Shown: piece after piece, positions 1 through 8,204 of the stretch
How positions within the stretch are numbered: the stretch's first letter is position 1
Layout of the letters: each line of letters begins with the position of its first letter
Assembly (NCBI RefSeq): GCF_001625015.1
Contig: NZ_LVWJ02000014.1
Coordinates: 1,736,001-1,800,000, forward strand
Source of the DNA: Lewinella sp. 4G2
GTDB lineage: Bacteria > Bacteroidota > Bacteroidia > Chitinophagales > Saprospiraceae
DNA length: 64,000 bases
Direction: 5' to 3'
Made by a program: the position numbers and the translations under genes
The notes under the pieces: model-generated
Told to the model about the DNA's origin: nothing
The model's database searches: none
What the model saw: the letters and a program-made list of their open reading frames with translations, nothing else

Positions 1-234
1 ATATTTAAACTGACACTTGGTCCGGGCAAAGATAGGAGGCTACCCGATTTGAAATGGTGAGCTAAGAGCAATAAAAGCATTCCGGGCGCTGCCGCGGGTG
101 CAGTGATAGGAAATAAGGGCAGGTGGCGCTGACCCGATTGTGGTAGAACAATATTTCCAAATGCGTAACACCTGAAGATGAGATAGCATAGACGGGAAGC
201 AACTCGATTATAAACCTCTAAGTACTTCTGCAAT
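1..234. other. Intergenic spacer, no gene seen
   Basis: No convincing coding frame is visible before the small secreted protein that starts at 235. The spacer contains one copy of a dispersed 18-mer (GGGCGCTGCCGCGGGTGC, about 84-102) that recurs in many other spacers of the window. No clear promoter box was found. Confidence 0.5.
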
Positions 235-900
235 ATGCGTTTCCTGTTCACTTACACACTCCTTCTTACGGTCCTTACGGGCCTCTCCGCCCAAGTAGGC
301 GTCAACAACCCCAACCCCGAGCAAGCACTCGACGTGAACGGCAAAATAAAACTGACCGACGATAACGTCACCCCCGAAGCCGGGACGATCCGCTACAACA
401 CCAGCGAAGGCGACTTTGAGGGGCACAACGGCTCCGAATACATTAGCCTGACCAAAAGTTCTTCCGTAGCGGAAACGGCCCGCGCGGCCATCGCTTATAA
501 TTTTGGCGTGCCTAATAACAATACTTACGAGGACTTCGACCAGGGAATCGTTTACTCCAACTCCTTCGTTGGACTTGATCCTGAGGTGGCCTATTCCAGC
601 ACTCAATTTTTTATGGTGGAAAAGATAGTGATGACGCCCACCACCGAAGCAGCAACGGGCTCCTACTACGTCAACATCGCTGAGTCTACCGCGGCGGGCA
701 GTCAATTTAATCCGTTGCTGTACTATCGGGTCGATGCTAATGATAGCAGTCTGGAAGTTACTTCCAACCGGGTCCCTATACTTATGGTCCGGCCCGGCAG
801 AAAGGTGATGGTGCGCAATAATGCCAACTCTCCCGGACAAGTACGCGTAGTCATCTACGGGGTATTTGTTGATGACCCTTCGGATTATTTTGGGTTGTAG
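235..900 (+). CDS. Small secreted protein of the tail-fibre-like VGVNNPNP family
   Basis: This 221-residue protein starts with a signal peptide (residues 1-19, ending LSAQ). It is followed by the phrase VGVNNPNPEQALDVNGKIKL, which is typical of Bacteroidota surface proteins that resemble the head of phage tail fibres, and then by a GTIRYNTSEGDFEGHNG segment of the same kind. The remaining ~150 residues look like a compact beta-rich domain without recognisable catalytic residues. It is probably exported to the periplasm or cell surface. It stands alone, with a long AT-rich spacer after it, and is unlikely to belong to the downstream defence cluster. Its molecular function is unknown. Confidence 0.7.
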   Translation: MRFLFTYTLLLTVLTGLSAQVGVNNPNPEQALDVNGKIKLTDDNVTPEAGTIRYNTSEGDFEGHNGSEYISLTKSSSVAETARAAIAYNFGVPNNNTYEDFDQGIVYSNSFVGLDPEVAYSSTQFFMVEKIVMTPTTEAATGSYYVNIAESTAAGSQFNPLLYYRVDANDSSLEVTSNRVPILMVRPGRKVMVRNNANSPGQVRVVIYGVFVDDPSDYFGL

Positions 901-1523
901 GGGATCGGTAGGTTATTAGAGGTTATTAATAACCAAATTTTGCAGTTGATTTTGCATCACAATTTAGGGCCTGAAAATAAAAGTATTTCTGAACAGGAAT
1001 AGACTGAAGATGGATATCATGTAAACCTAGTTAAACGTGCTTAATCCTTAGTTTCTCTTTGGGAGTGTAATTGTTGAAGCTATTAGTTTTCGGTTGATTG
1101 AAGTAATTAATTTTTGTAGATCATTTCAATAAGCGACTACGCCTTCCAGTGAATACAATTGAAAATCTACAACCAAATAAGTGGACGCTTGACTAAGCGA
1201 TCTGTTGTCAGAATTGAGTATGTGACGTTGGGAATAATTTAGGCTGTGATTATGTAGTGTGCACGTTCTTAATCGCTGACGTGAGTCTAAATGTGTTGTC
1301 GATGGTGTGTTGATTTGTATTTTGTTTGAAGACTTCACGCAACAATAAATGTCAGTATAGAAGGAATATAAGCTGGTAGGGTAATTAATCAAATTGCAAT
1401 CGAAAACATCAAAGGCGACATGTCACTCATATTCAAATGGGCTGTAAGGGGTTACTACGCAGTGGTACGTTCAATCAAATCGTAAGTTGTCTATCTTGGG
1501 GGCCACTTTATAAATCCAACCCC
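901..1523. other. AT-rich spacer at the left edge of the defence island
   Basis: These ~620 bases are visibly richer in A and T than the gene on the left. They contain no frame with convincing protein-like composition; the minus-strand frame at 1126-1392 is rejected. The first defence gene is best started at the ATG at 1524, so the promoter of the cluster should lie here. A weak -7-like box (TATCTTGG, 1492-1499) is the only candidate seen, and no matching -33 element was found. The drop in GC content may mark the insertion edge of the island, but no direct repeat, tRNA end or integrase is visible. Confidence 0.45.
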
Positions 1524-4500
1524 ATGCAAGACCTAGAAAACAAAGTAGTCCAAAATCTGATCCCGGATGAACCGGTAACGATACTTCGAGTCAAGCAAAT
1601 GGGGGAGGACGTAGGGCTCACTTTCTTTGGTAACAATAGTAACAAGCGGCAAACACTTGTCCTCACGCCCGAAGAAATAGCTGGACTAGAAGTTATTACG
1701 GAGGAAGGTCAGTTCAATTTCACGGGAGATGCTAAAGCTTTTTCGCTCTTCGTCGAAGCTGAGCGTATCCACTCGGCTTATCAGTTCGATCCTCTTTTCG
1801 CCGTTAACTGTAGTGTTGTTGATCCGTTGCCACATCAGGTGGAGGCAGTTTATAAAAACTTGCTGCCGCTGCCCCGTATTCGCTTTCTGCTGGCGGATGA
1901 CACGGGAGCCGGCAAAACCATTATGGCTGGTCTTTTACTTAAAGAATTGATGATTCGCGGGATCGCCGAACGAATCCTCATCATAACTCCTGGTGGACTT
2001 ACCAAGCAGTGGCAGGAAGATGAACTGCAATTGAAGTTCAACCTCAGTTTTGAGCTCGTTAACCGTGAGCGGTTTACTTCTGACCCCAACATTTTCAACA
2101 ACGCCGACAGGGTAGTCACGTCTATTGATTTTCTCTCTCGGGAAGAAATAATCAATAACGCTGCCGAAACAGAATGGGACATGATCATCGTGGATGAGGC
2201 TCACAAGCTATCTGCCTACGAGAGCGGTAGTAGATTATATGAGTCGCTGCGGTACAAGGCAGTCGAACGTATGTCCAGTAAGTGTGAGCACCTGCTCCTG
2301 CTAACGGCCACGCCTCACCGCGGGCGCAAGGATACATTCAGGAAATTACTTCAACTGCTCGACGAGGATATATTTGCCAACGATGCACTGGTCGATGAGC
2401 GAATTAACCAGTTGGGGAAGAACGGCGCCAATAAGTTCTTCATCCGTAGGCTTAAAGAAGAAATGAAAGACTGGAATGACAAAGCGCTGTTCCGTAGTCG
2501 CTCAACCAAGACCGTCAAATACGAACTCACTAATAAAGAAAAGAGGCTATATAATAAGGTTACCGAATACCTTGAGGAACAGCGGGAAAAGGCAGAAGGC
2601 AACATTCACGTCAGCCTAACCCTGATGGTCATGCAACGTCGGCTAACTTCTTCCATCTTCGCAATCATGAGGACGTTAGGAAATCGTTATGCGGCTCTGA
2701 AGGACGTACTAACAGTCATTCAGCGTCAGCCGGACCTGTTCAAACAGCGCCATAAGTTTGAGACCGTACAGGCTGATACACTGAATGATTACGATGAACT
2801 TGATGATGAGGATCGCGAGGAATTAGAAAGCATCTTGTCTGATGCTAAACGCTTCAAGCTATTTACTACCGCCAGCAGTCCCCAGGAAATTAAAGATGAG
2901 GCCGAGGAAGTGAAAGCACTGCATCTGCAGGCTAAAGAACTATACGACGACGGCACAGAAGAACAGAAATTAACCAAACTTTACAACCTACTTCAGAGTG
3001 AAGGAGTGATGGACGGCAAAGAGAAGCTTGTTATCTTCACTGAACACAAAGACACGCTCTATTATCTGGAAGAAAAGTTAGCTACTAACGGTGGGTTCAC
3101 CGTAGCTACTATCCACGGTAGTAAAAATGTTGACGAGCGCCGTGAAGCGCAGGACCATTTTCGCAACGACGCTCAAATTCTCCTGGCCACCGACGCTGCT
3201 GGTGAAGGGATCAACCTCCAGTTCTGCCGCCTGCTCATCAACTGGGACATCCCGTGGAATCCTAACCGTCTTGAACAGCGCATGGGACGTATCCACCGCT
3301 ACGGGCAAGAAGACGATGTGTTAGTTTTCAATTTGGTCGCATCTAATACTCGGGAAGGAGCTGTCATGGAACGTCTCCTAACCAAGCTGGACACCATTCG
3401 GGAGCAGCTCGGAGACGATAGAGTGTACGACGTCATCAGTGACGTGTTCGAGAACGTAAAGCTAGAGGAGTTTGCCCGCGCCGTATTTTTTGGGGATAAA
3501 AATGAGGCGTTGGAAAAACTGGAAGTACCCGCGGACCAACTTAAAATAGACTTTCAGAATAAAATCAACGATAAGCAAAACACCATTGGCTATAGTTCTA
3601 TTAACTATAAGGAGGCAGAAAGGCTCATGACCAAATCCCAGGAGGAACGTTTGCAGCCTACCTACATCCGGGAGTTCTTCGAGATGGCTTTCGCCGACCT
3701 AGGCGGAAAGATGAAGGAAGTCGGCGACGACGTGTTCCACATCAGCAAGTTACCTGAGGAAGTTGATCGCATCATCCGCAAGGGCTACAAAATGTCTACT
3801 GACCTGGAAAGCCATTTTTGCTTCGATAAAAAAGTCTTCCTCGACGCCCACCGCAGTGCCCGCTACCGCAAACTCCACTACATCAACCCAGGTAACCCAA
3901 TTTTTGACTCCGTTCTGCGCGTCATTCGGGAACGGTATAAGGAAGAGGCCATGAAGGGCACTATCCTCGTCAGCCCCGACGAAACAAAGCCCTACTTCGC
4001 CTTTCTCACAAAATCCAAGATTGCCGACAGTCGCTACACGGCCGCTGACGAAAGTCTTGCCGATGCGCGCATTAATCTAGTTGCGCACGACAAGAGTGCT
4101 AACGTGTTCACTAGGACGTCACCAGCTCGCTTTCTCGACTTTAGCCCACCACTCGATTTCGCTAAGGATGTAGTTGTACCGGAACCGGTTGACGACGAAG
4201 CCGTTAGTGGCTGGGTGTACCAACACATTACCGTACCGCAGTACAATGAGGTCAGCACCCGCGTTAAAGAAGACGCTGCGGAGCGTAAAAGATTTCTCAT
4301 TAAGTCCTTTGATGATTTGAGTTTTGACCTCAACCGCGAGATTAACGACTTACAGTTTCAGGTCAGCCAGGGGAAAAAGCGTGCACCAGCCAAACTAGCT
4401 AAGCGTATGGACGCCATCGTCAAGTTGGGACAGCGCAAAACCGACCGGCTAGACAAACTAGACCAAATGATGAGCCTCTCCAAACGAGAACCGGAAATTC

Positions 4501-4949
4501 TGGGCTGCGCCTACATCGTTCCGTTGACCGAACTGGAATATCAAAACTTTTACGAGAAAGACCGTGACTTCAATACCGAAGACACCGCGATGGACGTCAG
4601 CATGAAATATGAGGTAAGTCAGGGACGACGTCCGGAAGACGTCGGCAGCCAAAATCTGGGGTACGATATCCGCAGTACCGATAAACTCTTTAAGCAGCGC
4701 TACATTGAAGTTAAGGGCCGTAAAGGCAGTGACGGCCAGGTTTTCCTGACCCGCAACGAATTGTTCAAGTTGCGCCAACTGGGGGAGAAAGCTTATCTCT
4801 ACGTAGTCATCAACTGCGAAACCGATAACCCCGACCTTTTCATTGTTCACGATCCCGGAAGCGTGCTTCACCCCATAGAAGTGCCGGCCGGCGTACGCTA
4901 TAAAGTGACCATGCAGGATTGGCAACGCACCGCCCAGCGCATCGGCTAA
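1524..4949 (+). CDS. SNF2-family helicase with C-terminal DUF3883 domain
   Basis: This is a predicted ATP-driven DNA translocase of the SNF2/RapA type, as found in helicase-methylase defence systems. Numbering from the ATG at 1524 (MQDLENKVV), Walker A GAGKT has Lys131 and the Walker B box is D224EAH. The second RecA lobe carries ATDAAGEGINLQ and QRMGRIHRYGQ near residue 583. The last ~120 residues form a DUF3883 domain. Asp1048 in GYDIRS and E1062-V-K1064 give a PD-(D/E)xK-like pattern, so a nuclease or end-binding role is possible but not shown. An upstream in-frame ATG at 1437 would add 29 residues unlike the family and was not used. It is the first gene of a same-strand cluster, 80 bp before the methyltransferase. 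Confidence 0.85.
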   Translation: MQDLENKVVQNLIPDEPVTILRVKQMGEDVGLTFFGNNSNKRQTLVLTPEEIAGLEVITEEGQFNFTGDAKAFSLFVEAERIHSAYQFDPLFAVNCSVVDPLPHQVEAVYKNLLPLPRIRFLLADDTGAGKTIMAGLLLKELMIRGIAERILIITPGGLTKQWQEDELQLKFNLSFELVNRERFTSDPNIFNNADRVVTSIDFLSREEIINNAAETEWDMIIVDEAHKLSAYESGSRLYESLRYKAVERMSSKCEHLLLLTATPHRGRKDTFRKLLQLLDEDIFANDALVDERINQLGKNGANKFFIRRLKEEMKDWNDKALFRSRSTKTVKYELTNKEKRLYNKVTEYLEEQREKAEGNIHVSLTLMVMQRRLTSSIFAIMRTLGNRYAALKDVLTVIQRQPDLFKQRHKFETVQADTLNDYDELDDEDREELESILSDAKRFKLFTTASSPQEIKDEAEEVKALHLQAKELYDDGTEEQKLTKLYNLLQSEGVMDGKEKLVIFTEHKDTLYYLEEKLATNGGFTVATIHGSKNVDERREAQDHFRNDAQILLATDAAGEGINLQFCRLLINWDIPWNPNRLEQRMGRIHRYGQEDDVLVFNLVASNTREGAVMERLLTKLDTIREQLGDDRVYDVISDVFENVKLEEFARAVFFGDKNEALEKLEVPADQLKIDFQNKINDKQNTIGYSSINYKEAERLMTKSQEERLQPTYIREFFEMAFADLGGKMKEVGDDVFHISKLPEEVDRIIRKGYKMSTDLESHFCFDKKVFLDAHRSARYRKLHYINPGNPIFDSVLRVIRERYKEEAMKGTILVSPDETKPYFAFLTKSKIADSRYTAADESLADARINLVAHDKSANVFTRTSPARFLDFSPPLDFAKDVVVPEPVDDEAVSGWVYQHITVPQYNEVSTRVKEDAAERKRFLIKSFDDLSFDLNREINDLQFQVSQGKKRAPAKLAKRMDAIVKLGQRKTDRLDKLDQMMSLSKREPEILGCAYIVPLTELEYQNFYEKDRDFNTEDTAMDVSMKYEVSQGRRPEDVGSQNLGYDIRSTDKLFKQRYIEVKGRKGSDGQVFLTRNELFKLRQLGEKAYLYVVINCETDNPDLFIVHDPGSVLHPIEVPAGVRYKVTMQDWQRTAQRIG

Positions 4950-5029
4950 CAATTCCTTAGCTTAACGCTTCCTCTTTAATTGGCTTTTATAAGACCATCT
5001 TTTCCGAAACCACCTTAGCTATTCCAACT

Positions 5030-8000
5030 ATGCCCAGCACAAGCGCCCGCGCAAAAAAACTCATTGAAGTCGCCATGCCCATCCGGGAAGTGAGTACCGA
5101 GAGTGTGCGCGATAAGAGTATTCGCCACGGCCATATTTCTACCCTACACCTCTGGTGGGCTCGCCGCCCGCTGCCCGTATGCCGTGCCGTCGTGTTCGCC
5201 AGTTTGGTGCCCGACCCCGAAGATGCTGCCTGTCCGCCGGCTTTTGTGGAAGCGATCAAGCTGCTACTGAAAGGCAAAAATTACCAACCCTACAAAGACA
5301 TTCCCTACACGGCGATTGCTGACGAAATGGAGGACAACCCACGTAACCGCCTGCTGTGTTTCATCGGTCGGTTCAGCGAGGAACTAGTCGCCGCCGAGAA
5401 ACTGGGTAAAACGGTGCCCAGCAAGGAGCGCCTCAGCAAGCACTCACTCATCAAGTGGGAGAATAAGGACAACATCGATATCCTTACGATCGCGCGGAAG
5501 CTTATCTACGTAGCGCACAATGCCGAAAAGCAGGTGGACGCGGACGCAGGTGCCATGCTGAAGCAGTACGAGCAAAACTACGCGGCCATTACCACCGCCG
5601 AAAAAGAGCTCTACGAACTGGAAGACCGCCACATGGGTGGCCCGAAAGTAGAAGCGTTGGAAACATGTCTGGAAACCGCCATCGAAGCCTACCTCAACGA
5701 GATGCCCAGTGTATTCGATCCCTTTGCCGGGGGAGGAGCCATTCCCCTGGAAGCCGCCCGTCTCGGCTGCCGAAGCTTCGGTAATGACATCAACCCCGTC
5801 GCCCACATCATCCAGCGGGCCAGCCTGGAATTTCCCCAACGCTACGGTAAGGAAATTACCTTTTCCCAAGCCGAATACACCCGACTGTACGGGAAGGCTG
5901 CCTGGAACCTACGCTACAAGGAAGGCCGCACCTTCGGCGAAAAGACCAAGGTAGAAAACCGTCTGAGCCACGACGTGGAGCACTATGCCAATCTGCTGCT
6001 GGATCGGACTAAAGCTAAAGTGGGTCACCTCTACCCGGCTGATCCGAACGGGGAGGAAGTCATTGCTTATTACTGGGCGCGGACGGCTACTTGTACTAAT
6101 CCTAGTTGTGGAGCGGAAGTGCCGCTGTTGCGGCAAGGCTACTTAGTAAATAAGAAAGGCAAGGATGGTAAAAAGGTACATTTACACCCGACAATAAAAG
6201 ATAAACAAATTGATTTCCAGATCAGGGAGGGAAAGGAATCTGAATCTTTTTCATACATCAGTCGTGGAAATTTAAATTGTCCAATTTGTAAAAATCAGAC
6301 ACTTGCTAAGGAACTTAAAAAACAATTTAAAGCAGAGACTACTGGCACTAGATTATTAGCGACTATTACTACAAGCAATAATGGTAAATCATACCGGCAG
6401 CCGACTTCTGAAGAGATAGAGGCAGTTAATGCGGATTTCGGTAATTTACAACGCCCACTAGAATCAATGCCAGTTAAGTACACGCAAGCATTGCCATCTT
6501 GCACATGGGGATTAGAGCGATGGGGTGATATGTTCTCCCCCCGCCAACTAACCACCCTCCAAACTTTCGTCGCTGAACTCAATGCCCTCAAAGCCACGTG
6601 GCGCAAGGAAGGCGGGGAACTGACGGGGTATCAGCGAGCGTTGGTGACTTATTTGGCGGTTTGGGTGGATCGGATAGCCGTAGCAAACACCACTTTTGGA
6701 ATCTGGCATGCTGGTCGAGAAACATTAGAGCGGATTATGGGGCGTCAAGCTATAGCAATGGTATTTGACTATCCCGAAAGTAATCCATTTTGTAACTACA
6801 CAGGTAGTGCACTAAATCAAATCAATTGGATCGTAAAATATATCGATACAGAGGGTATGAACTTTAATGCTGCAGTGTGTAATAATTCTTCAAGCGGTGA
6901 AGTAGCACAGTTTGCGGAAAAGTCGTTATCCGCTGTAGTCACAGATCCTCCATATTATGATGCGATTGCATATGCAGACTTGTCAGACTTTTTCTACGTC
7001 TGGTTAAAGCGAACTATGGCAGATGTTCTTCCTGCAATTTTTGCGACACCACAAACGCCGAAGACCGAAGAATGTACCGCACTCAAGCATCATCATAACG
7101 GAAGTGTTGATGTAGCAAAAAAACATTTTGAGGACAAATTAAAGCAAATATTTGCTGCTATTCAGATCCAAACAAAAGATGTTGTTAGCATTATGTTTGC
7201 TCATCAAAGTACAGAAGCCTGGACGACATTATGCAACTCAATTCTTGGATCCAACATGAATATACAGGCGAGTTGGGCGAACGACACAGAAATGACTGGC
7301 GCATTGAAGACGAATAAAGCGTTCCTTTCTTCTTCAGTGACGGTAGCTTGCACACCATCAGCTAAAAAGGGTTACGCTGATTTTAATGAAGTCAAACAAG
7401 AAATTAGCGAAAAAATAGATGTACAAGTCAGAGATTTATATGCGCTAGGCTTCCGTGGTGCCGATCTTCTAACCGCTTGTTTTGGCCAAGCCGTTAGTGT
7501 TTTTGGTCAATACAAAGCAGTTGAGAAGGCAAATGGAGACGAAGTAACCGTAGAAGAATTACTTGACCTGGCCCGCGAACTAGCCTTCCGTAGCATCATC
7601 AACGATGTAGATACCGACGAGGTGACCCAGTTCTACATGGGCTGGCTGGCAAGTACGGGCTTTGACGAAGCGGACCACGACATGGTGCGTAAAGTGACCC
7701 AGATTGGCCTAAACATCGATACGTCCCTGCTCGATCACTATCACATCCTGATCGCTAACGGCACCAAGCAGTCACTGGCGGATAGCCACCAGCGATTCCA
7801 ACAGCAGAGTTCGTTGGGAACGAAAGACACCTCGCCCGATATTGACCGCATCCACCGACTTTTTCGCCTGCTGGAAATCAACAACAAACCGGAATTGTTG
7901 AACTATTTGCACGACCACGCGCCTACGGCGGAGAGTCCGCTCTGGCGCGTTATGAACAGCCTCAAAGAGTTGCTTCCACCGGAGCACGCGGACGCAAAAT

Positions 8001-8095
8001 CCGTAGGGGTTCTACTGACCAATCAGGAAGTCTTACTGCGGGAGGCTCGGGAACGGCAGCGGAAGGCGGCTCCCCAGGGGAGACTAGATTTTTAG
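5030..8095 (+). CDS. DUF1156 adenine-specific DNA methyltransferase
   Basis: This is a predicted N6-adenine DNA methyltransferase of the COG1743/DUF1156 group that would mark self DNA in a defence system. Residues ~8-60 form the DUF1156 signature (KLIEVAMPIREV, RHGHISTLHLWWARRPL). The AdoMet-binding motif is F229DPFAGGGAIPLEA and the catalytic motif is D639PPYYD. A zinc ribbon is suggested by Cys355, Cys360, Cys417 and Cys420. The ATG at 5030 matches the usual family start. Base composition is patchy: about 6150-6525 and 6685-7560 are clearly more AT-rich than the rest, as if the recognition and catalytic core had been exchanged. Length (1021 aa) suits the family. The DUF499 ATPase follows after 109 bp. 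Confidence 0.88.
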   Translation: MPSTSARAKKLIEVAMPIREVSTESVRDKSIRHGHISTLHLWWARRPLPVCRAVVFASLVPDPEDAACPPAFVEAIKLLLKGKNYQPYKDIPYTAIADEMEDNPRNRLLCFIGRFSEELVAAEKLGKTVPSKERLSKHSLIKWENKDNIDILTIARKLIYVAHNAEKQVDADAGAMLKQYEQNYAAITTAEKELYELEDRHMGGPKVEALETCLETAIEAYLNEMPSVFDPFAGGGAIPLEAARLGCRSFGNDINPVAHIIQRASLEFPQRYGKEITFSQAEYTRLYGKAAWNLRYKEGRTFGEKTKVENRLSHDVEHYANLLLDRTKAKVGHLYPADPNGEEVIAYYWARTATCTNPSCGAEVPLLRQGYLVNKKGKDGKKVHLHPTIKDKQIDFQIREGKESESFSYISRGNLNCPICKNQTLAKELKKQFKAETTGTRLLATITTSNNGKSYRQPTSEEIEAVNADFGNLQRPLESMPVKYTQALPSCTWGLERWGDMFSPRQLTTLQTFVAELNALKATWRKEGGELTGYQRALVTYLAVWVDRIAVANTTFGIWHAGRETLERIMGRQAIAMVFDYPESNPFCNYTGSALNQINWIVKYIDTEGMNFNAAVCNNSSSGEVAQFAEKSLSAVVTDPPYYDAIAYADLSDFFYVWLKRTMADVLPAIFATPQTPKTEECTALKHHHNGSVDVAKKHFEDKLKQIFAAIQIQTKDVVSIMFAHQSTEAWTTLCNSILGSNMNIQASWANDTEMTGALKTNKAFLSSSVTVACTPSAKKGYADFNEVKQEISEKIDVQVRDLYALGFRGADLLTACFGQAVSVFGQYKAVEKANGDEVTVEELLDLARELAFRSIINDVDTDEVTQFYMGWLASTGFDEADHDMVRKVTQIGLNIDTSLLDHYHILIANGTKQSLADSHQRFQQQSSLGTKDTSPDIDRIHRLFRLLEINNKPELLNYLHDHAPTAESPLWRVMNSLKELLPPEHADAKSVGVLLTNQEVLLREARERQRKAAPQGRLDF

Positions 8096-8204
8096 CATCA
8101 ACGAAGGTCGCATGGTAAAAGCGTATTTACTCCTCGCTCCTCCACCCTTCATTGCACCTGCGTCCGCGCCCTTATTTTTATTATCACCCAGTTACTGAAC
8201 AGTT

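Noticed and set aside
208-840. 210-residue minus-strand frame opposite the first secreted protein
   Set aside because: It is a mirror of the real plus-strand gene, which has a signal peptide and a known family motif.
1126-1392. 88-residue minus-strand frame in the left spacer
   Set aside because: Its composition is not protein-like, it has no motif, and it lies in AT-rich sequence where such frames arise by chance.
1437-1523. 29-residue N-terminal extension of the SNF2 helicase
   Set aside because: The extension does not resemble the family and precedes the ATG at 1524, which starts the conserved part; I used 1524.
4458-4952. 164-residue minus-strand frame opposite the DUF3883 end
   Set aside because: It is fully covered by the SNF2 gene, which has recognised motifs on the other strand.
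5030-8095. Frameshift or gene fusion suspected in the methylase because of its changing composition
   Set aside because: The frame is open over 1021 residues and all motifs are in order, so recombination within an intact gene is the better explanation.
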